From Natronobacillus azotifigens (lineage in GTDB: Bacteria; Bacillota; Bacilli; Bacillales; Amphibacillaceae), in assembly GCF_026805325.1 (NCBI RefSeq), contig NZ_JAPRAT010000005.1, positions 19,716-83,715 on the forward strand: DNA of 64,000 nucleotides, in the 5' to 3' direction. The position numbers were made by a program, and so were the translations under genes. The notes below the pieces were generated by a model that worked only from the letters and a program-made list of their open reading frames with translations, was not told the DNA's origin and searched no databases. Positions 48,787 through 58,320 of this stretch are shown piece after piece (position 1 is the stretch's first letter; each line of letters begins with the position of its first letter).

Positions 48787-49620
48787 CTATAAATCAATAT
48801 TCATACTAATATCTAGAGCGATAGCAGAGTGTGTAATAAATCCTAATGAAATATAATCAACTCCACAATCTCGATAGCTATGAATGTTCGTTAGATTGAT
48901 ATTCCCTGAAGCTTCGGTCACAATCGAATCTGGTACATATTGAATCGCTGCAACAATCTCTTCTGGTGATTGATTATCGAACATAATAATGTCTGCACCA
49001 GCACGAACTGCTTCTACCACTTGATCTTGATTCTCTGTTTCTACCTCTACCTTAACCATGTGGCCTAGTTTTGTTTTTACTTGCTCAACTGCTTTAGAAA
49101 TCGAACCATAATGTGCGATATGATTATCTTTAATCATCACTCCATCATACAAGCCATAGCGATGATTATATCCCCCACCGCATGTAACGGCATATTTCTC
49201 AAACATACGTAATCCTGGTGTTGTCTTTCTTGTATCTAGTACCTTCGTTTGCTTACTGCCTAATGCTTTCACGGCTTGATTCGTTAAGGTTGCGACCCCA
49301 CACATTCGCTGTAATAGATTTAAAACCACTCGCTCACCAGTTAAAATCGATTGAACATTTCCAGTAACCGTAGCTATTGTTTCCCCTTTAGCCAAATCTG
49401 CTCCATCGTTCTTGATTACAACAACCTCTATCGTAGGATCAATCAGATGATAAGTAAGCTCAATTAATTCTGTACCAGCTAAAACTCCTATATCTTTTGC
49501 CATGATAGTTGCTCGTGCTGTTGTATTTTTAGGAAAAAGTATTTCGCTTGTTAAATCGTGATCACCAACATCTTCTAATAAAAACTGCTCTATTCGTTTT
49601 TTTGCTTTTAATTGATTCAT
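48787..49620 (-). CDS. nadC: Nicotinate-nucleotide pyrophosphorylase (carboxylating)
   Basis: About 277 residues; converts quinolinate and PRPP to nicotinate mononucleotide. Signatures are LLEDVGDHDLTSE at the N-terminus, ERVVLNLLQRMCGVATLT, DTRKTTPGLR and KVEVETENQDQ. The ATG at 49620 overlaps the nadB stop in ATGA and has GGAGG 6 nt upstream, so the two are translationally coupled. Confidence 0.96.
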   Translation of the reverse strand: MNQLKAKKRIEQFLLEDVGDHDLTSEILFPKNTTARATIMAKDIGVLAGTELIELTYHLIDPTIEVVVIKNDGADLAKGETIATVTGNVQSILTGERVVLNLLQRMCGVATLTNQAVKALGSKQTKVLDTRKTTPGLRMFEKYAVTCGGGYNHRYGLYDGVMIKDNHIAHYGSISKAVEQVKTKLGHMVKVEVETENQDQVVEAVRAGADIIMFDNQSPEEIVAAIQYVPDSIVTEASGNINLTNIHSYRDCGVDYISLGFITHSAIALDISMNIDL

Positions 49621-51173
49621 CGTTCTCCTCCAGGTACACATTTATGTCCAAGTTGTTCATGACAATAAGTGATATGTTTTCCTTCCCACTTACTGTCCAT
49701 GGTTGGATAATCACTTCTCCAATGAGCCCCTCGACTTTCTGTACGAGCGAGCGCGGACGTTACAATGAGCCAACAGGTGAGTAGTTGATTCAAATACATT
49801 CGTTGGCTTGGAATAACATGATCAATATCTTGGTGTATGTTAAACGATTCTAGCCATTGCTTTAAATCACTTAATTGTGATTGTTCACGAATTATTCCTG
49901 CTTGTAACATCATTCTTGTCTGTAAGTCCGTTTTACGAGGCAAAACTAATTGCTTTTCTGCACATGCAATCGTTTTTGTTCTTGATTTTCTTATCGGTGT
50001 TTTTATTGGCTTTGCACGTTTAATCGCCCGAGCCAATCGATTCGCAAAAACAATTGCTTCTAATAACGAGTTACTTGCTAGCCGATTTGCACCATGCACC
50101 CCGGACGCCGCAACTTCACCAACCGCATATAATTGTTTTACTGAGGTTTCCCCAGCTAAATTTGTTGCAACTCCCCCCATTAAGAAATGAGCTCCTGGTG
50201 CAACGGGTAATAACCCCGTCGATAAATCGAGATTTGCTTGATCACATAATGCACTGATCATTGGAAATCTATCTCTAAAACGCTCGATCATCGTTATATC
50301 CAAATAAATATTTGTGCCTTTAGCTAAATAAGCTTGAATGGTTCTAGCTACTACATCTCGTGGTGCCAAATCCTTCAATGGATGAACTTTATCCATAATT
50401 GCTTCCCCAGTTTTCGTAACTAGGCGCGCACCTTCACCTCGTACTGCTTCAGAGACTAATCCATAACTCTGCGTATCTTTCACTAATAACGTGGGATGAA
50501 ATTGCATGAATTCTAAATCTGTTATTTTAGCACCAGCTCGATAGGCCATTGCAATACCATCACCAGTTATATTCGGATCATTCGAACTAAATTGGTATAG
50601 TGCTCCACAACCACCTGTAGCTAATACAATGTGATTCGCATAAATAGTACATGTTTCCCCATCCTCTGTTACCGTAAGAACACCATAACATTGATTATTA
50701 GATACAAGTAAATCGACTACCGTAATATTTGTGATGATTTGAACATTATCAGGTAATGTATCAAATAAATAATCCATTATCTTCTTGCCTGTTTGATCTC
50801 CACCTGCGTGTAAGATTCTTCTTTGACTATGGGCACCTTCTTGCCCTAATAAAAAATGACCGCTCTCATCTTTATCAAACGTAAGTCCATCAGCAACCAT
50901 CTTCTGTATATATGTTGGACCTTTTTTTACTAACATCGTAACCGCTTCAGGATCTGTCATCTGATAGCCTGCTTGCATCGTATCGTAAAAATGAGCTCTC
51001 CAACTATCCTTCGCATCAGTTACAGCGGCGATCCCTCCTTGTGCTCGGACGGAGTTATTATCATCTATCTTACCTTTTGTTATTAACAAAATTTCTTTAT
51101 CTTTCGGTAATTGTTTAGCTAATGTCATGGCTGCTATACCACTACCAATTATGAGCACGCGTTCCTTCTCCAT
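49617..51173 (-). CDS. nadB: L-aspartate oxidase
   Basis: About 518 residues; an FAD enzyme oxidising aspartate to iminoaspartate, the substrate of NadA. FAD motif VLIIGSGIAAMTLA at the N-terminus, SVRAQGGIAAV, and the active-site blocks HPTLLV, EAVRGEGARLV and GAHFLMGGVATNL with GVHGANRLASNSLLEA. The ATG at 51173 has AAGGAG 8 nt upstream; the upstream GTG touches that site. It is the first gene of the operon. Confidence 0.96.
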   Translation of the reverse strand: MEKERVLIIGSGIAAMTLAKQLPKDKEILLITKGKIDDNNSVRAQGGIAAVTDAKDSWRAHFYDTMQAGYQMTDPEAVTMLVKKGPTYIQKMVADGLTFDKDESGHFLLGQEGAHSQRRILHAGGDQTGKKIMDYLFDTLPDNVQIITNITVVDLLVSNNQCYGVLTVTEDGETCTIYANHIVLATGGCGALYQFSSNDPNITGDGIAMAYRAGAKITDLEFMQFHPTLLVKDTQSYGLVSEAVRGEGARLVTKTGEAIMDKVHPLKDLAPRDVVARTIQAYLAKGTNIYLDITMIERFRDRFPMISALCDQANLDLSTGLLPVAPGAHFLMGGVATNLAGETSVKQLYAVGEVAASGVHGANRLASNSLLEAIVFANRLARAIKRAKPIKTPIRKSRTKTIACAEKQLVLPRKTDLQTRMMLQAGIIREQSQLSDLKQWLESFNIHQDIDHVIPSQRMYLNQLLTCWLIVTSALARTESRGAHWRSDYPTMDSKWEGKHITYCHEQLGHKCVPGGER

Positions 51174-51195
51174 TTTTCGCACTCCTTACTCATCT

Positions 51196-51251
51196 GTCTT
51201 TACACCTATCTTTACATATTTGTTTACATGTGACAACACTTAATTTACAAT
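51196..51251. promoter_or_regulatory. nadB/nifS intergenic control region with candidate NiaR sites
   Basis: On the plus strand TTTACA (51223-51228), a 17-bp spacer and TACAAT (51246-51251) make a good nifS promoter. TTTACA occurs repeatedly (TTTACACCTATC, TTTACATATTTG, TTTACATGTGACA), and the block around ACATGTGACA resembles the NiaR box as I recall it. A weak minus-strand promoter for nadB overlaps the same DNA, so one repressor could shut both operons. Confidence 0.5.
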
Positions 51252-51289
51252 AAAGATAAATTTTTCGAAGATTGCGAGGGTCAAAAGTA

Positions 51290-52405
51290 ATGATCTACTT
51301 AGATTATGCCGCTACAACACCAATGGATAAGCAAGCTTTAGCTGTTTATCAACAAACAGCAACCAACTTTTATGGAAATACCAATAGTTTACATGATGTA
51401 GGAAATAAAGCCAAAGAAGTACTGGATTATTGCCGAACTAGTCTTGGTACATTACTTCATACCTCACCAAATGAAATTTATTTTACGAGTAGTGGAACAG
51501 CAGCAAATCAATTAGCGATTCAAACACTCATACAAGCAAATAAACAGAAAGGGAAACATATTATTACAACCCCTTTTGAACATCCGTCCATTTCTAAATA
51601 CTTGGATAGGTTAGCAGAACAGGAAGATTACGAAATAAGTTACTTAAAGCCGAATGAATATGGAGAAATCCACTTAAAGGATGTTCAAGATACAATTCGA
51701 ACAGATACATGTGTAGTTATTATTCAACATGTGAATCCCGAAATCGGAACAATTCAACCAATCGAAGATATTGGGGCTTGGTTACAGACACAAGGCATTC
51801 GATTTCATAGTGATGGTGTACAAGCATTTGGTAAAATCTTAACAAATGTGAAGCTCCTTCATGTAGATAGTTATGCAGTATGCAGTCATAAGGTTTATGG
51901 ACCGAAAGGAACTGGAGCATTCTTTTTGAAAAAGAATATGGTAGCGAATAATCAGTACGATGTACTTGAATCTGCTACTATAGACGTTCCTAGTATCGCT
52001 GCATTTACTACTGCTGCTAGTCTTGCAATAAATGCATCCACAAGTGAATTAGACCGCATGCGTAACCTAAGAGTTTTTTTTGTAAATGAATTGCTGAAAA
52101 GAAAGCTTCCTTTACAAGTTTTTACGAGCCCAAACCAACTCCCACACATTATCGGGATATTATTCGATGAGATGGCTGGTGATTATGCCATGCTCAGCTT
52201 TAATCAGAATGGCGTATATTTGTCTACAGGAAGCGCATGTACAGTCGGAAATCAAGAACCCGCAAGAACAATCACAGCATTGCAGGTACCAAAAGAAAAA
52301 GCGAAGAACTATATTCGTCTTTCACTTGGTAACGCCACTACAAAAAAGGATCTGGAAAAAACGATAGAAATATGTGAGAATATACTTAACAAGTGGAAGA
52401 CATGA
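51290..52405 (+). CDS. nifS: Cysteine desulfurase NifS (NAD-cluster type)
   Basis: About 371 residues, PLP enzyme. PLP lysine is in CSHKVYGPKG and the persulfide Cys in STGSACTVGN. In B. subtilis the nad-linked NifS matures the NadA Fe-S cluster. It is divergent from nadB and upstream of niaR. The ATG at 51290 (MIYLDYAATTP) is preferred to the TTG at 51272, since GAGGG lies 9 nt before it. Confidence 0.93.
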   Translation: MIYLDYAATTPMDKQALAVYQQTATNFYGNTNSLHDVGNKAKEVLDYCRTSLGTLLHTSPNEIYFTSSGTAANQLAIQTLIQANKQKGKHIITTPFEHPSISKYLDRLAEQEDYEISYLKPNEYGEIHLKDVQDTIRTDTCVVIIQHVNPEIGTIQPIEDIGAWLQTQGIRFHSDGVQAFGKILTNVKLLHVDSYAVCSHKVYGPKGTGAFFLKKNMVANNQYDVLESATIDVPSIAAFTTAASLAINASTSELDRMRNLRVFFVNELLKRKLPLQVFTSPNQLPHIIGILFDEMAGDYAMLSFNQNGVYLSTGSACTVGNQEPARTITALQVPKEKAKNYIRLSLGNATTKKDLEKTIEICENILNKWKT

Positions 52406-52420
52406 TGGAGGATCTCGACA

Positions 52421-52963
52421 ATGAGTCAGACAAATAAATTAACTGGATCAGAAAGACGAAAGACTATTCTAGATTGGTTGCGTAAAGCAAACGAGCCGAT
52501 AACCGGAGGAGAGCTCGCTAACAAAGCTGGCGTAAGTAGACAAGTGATTGTACAAGATATTTCGCTTTTAAAAGCAAAAAACAAACCAATCGTTGCAACA
52601 AGTCAGGGATATATTTATATGACTGATCAAACAGAATCAAATAAATGGCAACGAATCATTGCTTGTCATCACGAGCCTGAAGAAACTAGACAAGAATTAG
52701 AATGTATCGTTGATCATGGGGTCACTGTGAAGAATGTCATTATTGAACACCCTATTTATGGGGATTTAGAAGCATCGATTATGGTTAGTGATCGGCATGA
52801 TGTCAACCAATTCATCGATAAAGTAGCATCAACTAAAGCACCCTATCTTTTAGAGTTGACCAATGGTGTTCATTTACATACCATTGAAGCAGAAAGCAAA
52901 ACAAAATTAGAAGCAGCATATCAATCATTAAAAAAATTAGGATTTATTATCGACAACAAATAA
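52421..52963 (+). CDS. niaR: NAD biosynthesis repressor NiaR (YrxA)
   Basis: A 180-residue regulator. N-terminal HTH_11 winged helix (RRKTILDWLRKANEPITGGELANKAGVSRQVIVQDI) and a C-terminal 3H domain whose histidines (HHEP, DHGVTV, EHPIYGDLEA, LHTIE) bind metal. NiaR senses nicotinic acid and represses nadBCA and nifS in B. subtilis. It follows nifS by 15 bp with GGAGG before the ATG. Confidence 0.94.
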   Translation: MSQTNKLTGSERRKTILDWLRKANEPITGGELANKAGVSRQVIVQDISLLKAKNKPIVATSQGYIYMTDQTESNKWQRIIACHHEPEETRQELECIVDHGVTVKNVIIEHPIYGDLEASIMVSDRHDVNQFIDKVASTKAPYLLELTNGVHLHTIEAESKTKLEAAYQSLKKLGFIIDNK

Positions 52964-53013
52964 TCTACTTCAATTAAAGGATAATTTGACGCGTAATGAA
53001 ACAATAACTAAAT

Positions 53014-53050
53014 GAAAGAACCCGCATTTATCTATACGGGTTCTTTTCTA
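53014..53050. terminator. Terminator between niaR and pheA
   Basis: AAAGAACCCG and CGGGTTCTTT pair across about 14 nt between convergent genes, with T-rich sequence on both sides. Confidence 0.8.
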
Positions 53051-53182
53051 GCTATGGATGTTTAAACATTTTAGTTTTTTGAGCTTTTTAGGTGTCTTAT
53101 CTTTAAATAGGTGCAATGAGTTTTCTAGTATAACAGTAGGTTCTGATGGGTGCTTTCTAACAATCCTTCTTCTCTTGAAACG

Positions 53183-54046
53183 CTAAATTTCATCACTCCA
53201 ATAATACGGATAACTACCTAATACTTCTACCGAACATCCCAATGTTTCAATCTCAGCAATTGTATTTGGAATGAGTATATCATCCATTTTTTGCTCAATA
53301 TCAATTAAAAAATAATATTGGCCAAGACTTGTTTTCATAGGGCGCGATTCTATTTTTGATAGATTAATGCGACGCCAAGCAAAAGCAGATAACACTTGAT
53401 GAAGTGCCCCAGCGTGATCCGTTGGTAAGGAAACCATCAATGTTGTTTTAAAACCCTTTCGACTTAAGTTCTTGATTCGAAGTGCTGTATCATTTTTATG
53501 TAAAACTACAAACCGTGTTTGGTTATTAGCAAAGTCATGAATATCACGACAAACAATTTCTAAACCATACTCTTCCGCTGCCAAATCGTTCGCAATTGCA
53601 CCGATCTTCTGTTCAGGATGCTCACTAACAAATTTTGCCGCTGCTCCTGTTGAAGTGTATGTTTCTTGGTTTGATCGTTTCATATCATTACTTAAAAATC
53701 GGTGACACTGTGCTAACGCGTGTGGATGAGAATAGATCGTTTCTGTCTGACCCCAAGTGACTAGATTTTCAGGATGAACCATAAAGTGTTGGCGTACAGG
53801 AACAACCACTTCACTGACGATTTTAAGCATTTTTGCTTGAATTAGATAATCCAAAGTTAGATTGACCGTACCTTCTAACGTATTTTCTAATGGTACAACA
53901 CTGTACTTCACATGCCCAAACTTAACTGCATCAATGCAGGCTGGAATCGTTTGATAACTCATTGTATTTTCACCAGCAAATAAAGCATCGACCGCTTTCT
54001 TCGTAAATGTACCTTTTGGACCCAAGTAACCAACTGCTAATGACAT
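53183..54046 (-). CDS. pheA: Prephenate dehydratase
   Basis: A 287-residue enzyme converting prephenate to phenylpyruvate. Conserved motifs are GYLGPKGTFT at the N-terminus, PLENTLEGTV, the TRF motif NQTRFVVL near residue 177 and the C-terminal ACT regulatory domain with ESRPMK (phenylalanine binding). It follows pheB by 18 bp, as in B. subtilis. Confidence 0.96.
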   Translation of the reverse strand: MSLAVGYLGPKGTFTKKAVDALFAGENTMSYQTIPACIDAVKFGHVKYSVVPLENTLEGTVNLTLDYLIQAKMLKIVSEVVVPVRQHFMVHPENLVTWGQTETIYSHPHALAQCHRFLSNDMKRSNQETYTSTGAAAKFVSEHPEQKIGAIANDLAAEEYGLEIVCRDIHDFANNQTRFVVLHKNDTALRIKNLSRKGFKTTLMVSLPTDHAGALHQVLSAFAWRRINLSKIESRPMKTSLGQYYFLIDIEQKMDDILIPNTIAEIETLGCSVEVLGSYPYYWSDEI

Positions 54047-54064
54047 ACGCCATTCCCCCTTTAT

Positions 54065-54523
54065 CTATGCACCTGAACTAAGTATTTCCACTCGATCAAT
54101 AAAATCTTGCTGTTTTAACCTTGAAATTAACGTATCCAATTCAACTGTTATATTCTCGATATTCAAAGATATTGTCACATTCGCTTTCCCATGAATCGGA
54201 ATCGTTTGGTGAATCGTTAAAATGTTTCCTCCCGCTTCTGCAACAGTAGCCAAAAGGGTCGATAATGTCCCCGATCGATCTTCTAAATGAAAAAAAAGCG
54301 TAATGATTCGGGTTTGTTGCATCGCTTGAAACGGAAAAACAGCATCTCGATATTTATAGAAAGCACTTCTAGACAATCCTGTCTGTTTAGCACCTTCAAA
54401 AATCGATTCAACTTTGCCACGTTCAAGCAATTCTTTTACTACCAATGTTTTGCGCATTGCCTCTGGAAGAAAATCACCTCTTACTAAATAAAAAGTCTCT
54501 TCATTTTTCTTCATCCAAAACAC
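54065..54523 (-). CDS. pheB: ACT-domain protein PheB
   Basis: 152 residues. An N-terminal segment with an HTH-like helix ([16 protein letters not shown]) and a C-terminal ACT domain ([33 protein letters not shown]). ACT domains bind amino acids, so a phenylalanine-sensing role is likely but unproven. Part of the obgE-pheB-pheA order of B. subtilis. Confidence 0.92.
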   Translation of the reverse strand: MFWMKKNEETFYLVRGDFLPEAMRKTLVVKELLERGKVESIFEGAKQTGLSRSAFYKYRDAVFPFQAMQQTRIITLFFHLEDRSGTLSTLLATVAEAGGNILTIHQTIPIHGKANVTISLNIENITVELDTLISRLKQQDFIDRVEILSSGA

Positions 54524-54760
54524 TCCCCTTTTTTCTCACACTTTGTTTTCTTTCTATTTGTTTGGAGCGCATACTTATGTAACACAAAAGGCTCTGAATA
54601 ATTCAAGCAACAGCAAAACTCGCACTTCAAAACCAAATAAGCCAAAGGTTTTTTAAGCGGAAGTATACTGATAAGTGAATGGTTCGAAAGCCTTTTGATT
54701 ATCCTTTGAGACTAGCAGTCGATGCGGGAAGCCTGAATGTTACTGTACCGAGATTTCTCT

Positions 54761-56053
<1,293 letters not shown>

Positions 56054-56581
56054 TTATTTGGCAACCCATCCAACTTGAAATTTCTCTGGATCAGGGTTGC
56101 TTATCTCTATTTTCTCATCAATTTGCTTCAACTTCTCGATTAGTTCATCTGGTTGATCGAATCCATTCGATAAATCAATCGTAAGTTTAAGCTCCTGTCT
56201 ATTTAATTGTTGAATCTTTATTGTACCATGATAAAGTACTAAATTCATGGCATGTTCAGAAAAAAATGTAAAGATTTGCTCGATTTGCTTAGCTAATTTC
56301 TGATCATCTTGTTGAATACTAGCATTATCCTGAATAATAACCGAAGTTTGCAATTGAAACTGGTTGTAGTTGAACTTCACTTGTAAAATGGCGACAACCG
56401 TTTTAGGAAGTGGGGTATTCTGTAATTTTTGTTCTTTAGCCATTCTTTCCGCTATTTCAGTAAGTTTATTTTGCACTTTGTCTAGTTTACCCATTTGTGC
56501 GTAACCCATAACTACTTGTATGTCATTAAAACAATCATGGCGATAATGACGCAATATTTTTACAACTTCTTCCTCTTTCAT
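56054..56581 (-). CDS. spo0B: Sporulation phosphotransferase Spo0B
   Basis: A 175-residue relay protein carrying phosphate between Spo0F and Spo0A. The phosphoryl-accepting histidine lies in LRHYRHDCFNDIQVVMGY near residue 14, the helical hairpin of the family, followed by a degenerate ATPase-like domain. Sequence conservation in this family is low; the RHD motif and position between rpmA and obgE support the call. Confidence 0.88.
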   Translation of the reverse strand: MKEEEVVKILRHYRHDCFNDIQVVMGYAQMGKLDKVQNKLTEIAERMAKEQKLQNTPLPKTVVAILQVKFNYNQFQLQTSVIIQDNASIQQDDQKLAKQIEQIFTFFSEHAMNLVLYHGTIKIQQLNRQELKLTIDLSNGFDQPDELIEKLKQIDEKIEISNPDPEKFQVGWVAK

Positions 56582-56814
56582 CCAATAGTCCCCCTGATTT
56601 TTCTGATTATGAAAATTATAGCAAAAAAAAAATTAGTATGAAAGTTAGACGATATTAAAGCATATTCTGTTACTAATATTCCGCTATTGCAAAGAATCAA
56701 TCAAAAGTGGTGTTTTTTCGATAAGGTTTGAACGAATATCAATTATCATAAGGAAAAACCAACCGGTCCTTTTAAAAAACAATAAGATGCTATCGTTTGT
56801 AAGGGGCTGATGGT

Positions 56815-56853
56815 GACAAGCTACCGCTTGTCATGTCACGCTATAGCGTGACC
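56815..56853. repeat. Tandem hairpins
   Basis: Two perfect stem-loops side by side: GACAAGC/GCTTGTC and GTCACGC/GCGTGAC, both with 4-nt loops, enclosed by GGTG and CACC. The rest of 56582-56950 shows no gene. Confidence 0.55.
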
Positions 56854-56950
56854 CCACCGTTATGCTAGAAATTTGTTGCATCTATTTAACGATAATACTA
56901 ATACCTAAAAATATCGCTATATAACTTTTTTTAAAAAACTTTCTTAACCT

Positions 56951-57160
56951 GGAACAAAAGGATAGAGCATCGGTTAATAACGTAGCAACTAGCGTGAATC
57001 AACGAAGATAAAGGAATCTCATTTTGCTTTCAAACCGATGATGACTTATCGCAGATTGCTTCGTGATGTTGCCTTGTCTTTAGCTCGGAGAAGAACGTAG
57101 CTGAATTCTGTTCCAAAAAACCATCCCCAACTAACGAAATTTTATCATCTCCTAGACTAC
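56951..57160 (+). repeat. R2 palindromic repeat copy 3
   Basis: GAACAAAAGGATAGAGCATCGG to CATCTCCTAGACTAC, a diverged full copy. It reads GAAGATAAAGGAATC without insertion, the second empty site for R1 copy C. Confidence 0.8.
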
Positions 57161-57202
57161 AAAAAAAGACCCTAACCCAATTCAATAGGCTAGAGTCTTT
57201 TG
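57161..57202 (-). terminator. Terminator after rpmA
   Basis: On the minus strand AAAAGACTCTAGCC pairs with GGTTAGGGTCTTTTTTT across about 10 nt. Confidence 0.8.
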
Positions 57203-57207
57203 TGTCA

Positions 57208-57498
57208 TTATGCTTCTTGAGCAACTGGATAAACGCTCACTTTTTTGCGGTTACGTCCCACACGTTCAAAGCGAACGATACCATCTGTTTTTGCGTATAG
57301 AGTATCATCTCCACCACGACCAACGTTTGTGCCTGGGTAGATTTTCGTTCCGCGTTGGCGATAAAGGATCGAACCTCCAGTAACCTCTTGTCCGTCAGCA
57401 CGCTTTGCGCCAAGACGTTTTGATTCTGAATCACGACCGTTTTTTGAACTACCTACACCCTTTTTTGAAGCGAAAAACTGTAAGTCTAAACGTAGCAT
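57208..57498 (-). CDS. rpmA: Ribosomal protein L27 (with cleavable leader)
   Basis: 96 residues. The N-terminal [13 protein letters not shown] is the Firmicute-type leader removed by the protease Prp after the FF pair; the mature protein begins ASKKG. The neighbouring gene encodes Prp, as expected. GGRGG-like and R-rich patches ([11 protein letters not shown]) contact the peptidyl transferase centre. Confidence 0.97.
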   Translation of the reverse strand: MLRLDLQFFASKKGVGSSKNGRDSESKRLGAKRADGQEVTGGSILYRQRGTKIYPGTNVGRGGDDTLYAKTDGIVRFERVGRNRKKVSVYPVAQEA

Positions 57499-57512
57499 CG
57501 GTTTGCACCTCC

Positions 57513-57845
57513 TTATTTTTCAGAGATGGATATATATTGACCATAATCACGCTCGATCGTTTCTAACGAGACGCACATTCCTTCGAGTAGAAGTTCAGCT
57601 TGATTCGCTTGTTCTTCTGTTAACTCATCCGGCAATGTCACAGCTAAATAACCACCTGCGCCACCTTGGTCAACTATTGGCTCAATCTCACAAAGCTTTA
57701 TCACTGCATTGACCATTCCAAAAGATACGGCTGAAACAGCGGCACAAACTAAATCATGCCCCTTCGGCCCACTTTCAGCATGTCCACTCAGCTCAAAAGC
57801 AGTAATATTTCCGTTTTTTTTACGATAAATCGTAACTTGAATCAT
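57513..57845 (-). CDS. prp: Ribosomal-processing cysteine protease Prp
   Basis: 110 residues; cleaves the N-terminus of L27. The catalytic His lies in [19 protein letters not shown] and the Cys in the same block (VCAAVSA). It lies between rplU and rpmA (ysxB in B. subtilis). Start ATG overlaps no neighbour; spacing to rplU is 12 bp. Confidence 0.94.
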   Translation of the reverse strand: MIQVTIYRKKNGNITAFELSGHAESGPKGHDLVCAAVSAVSFGMVNAVIKLCEIEPIVDQGGAGGYLAVTLPDELTEEQANQAELLLEGMCVSLETIERDYGQYISISEK

Positions 57846-57857
57846 AGTTAGTCAACC

Positions 57858-58166
57858 TTACGCATTGATTTTTTCAATCGTAACTTTTGTATATGGCTGA
57901 CGGTGACCTTGTTTACGATGGTAATTCTTTTTCGGTTTGAATTTGTAGATTGTTACTTTTTTCTGACGGCCTTGTTTTTCAACTTTAGCCGAAACAGAAG
58001 CACCTTCCACGTATGGAGCTCCAACTTTAACGTCATCACCACTTACAAAAAGGACTTTGTCAAAAGTAACCGCATCTCCAGCTTCTCCAGCCAATTTCTC
58101 AATATAGATTTCTTGACCTTCTTCCACCTTCACTTGCTTACCACCAGTTTCAATAATTGCGTACAT
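57858..58166 (-). CDS. rplU: Ribosomal protein L21
   Basis: 102 residues beginning [11 protein letters not shown], ending KVTIEKINA, typical L21. The frame is open to 58217, but AAAGGAGGTG lies 6 nt before the ATG at 58166, which matches the usual start. The upstream region is an L21 autoregulatory leader. Confidence 0.96.
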   Translation of the reverse strand: MYAIIETGGKQVKVEEGQEIYIEKLAGEAGDAVTFDKVLFVSGDDVKVGAPYVEGASVSAKVEKQGRQKKVTIYKFKPKKNYHRKQGHRQPYTKVTIEKINA

Positions 58167-58167
58167 C

Positions 58168-58290
58168 CCATGCACCTCCTTTAAATAACTCAGACTCGCC
58201 ATCGCAGGTGTTAGCATTTGCTAACTTACTATCGATAACCTGTTCTGTGCGGTTGTAGCAACAGGTGCTACTTTCTTGCATAACGTACTA
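58168..58290 (-). promoter_or_regulatory. L21 leader RNA
   Basis: The 5' UTR carries AGTAGCACCTGTTGCTAC (a hairpin), AACCGCACAGAACAGGT and a second paired block (GTTAGCAAATGCTAAC, then ACCTGCGATGGC), as in the Bacillus L21 leader that L21 is thought to bind for feedback control. Confidence 0.75.
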
Positions 58291-58320
58291 ATATTATCAT
58301 GAGCTAGATCACCTTGTCAA
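58291..58320 (-). promoter_or_regulatory. Sigma-A promoter of rplU operon
   Basis: On the minus strand TTGACA (58320-58315) and TAATAT (58296-58291) are 18 bp apart. The -35 lies within the last codons of rng. Confidence 0.85.

Noticed and set aside
54524..54760. T-box or riboswitch before pheB-pheA, or a gene in this gap
   Set aside because: No T-box consensus, no convincing stem pattern and no plausible ORF seen.
57030..57224. 64-codon ORF on the minus strand next to rpmA
   Set aside because: Made of the R2 repeat and rpmA terminator; no start signal.
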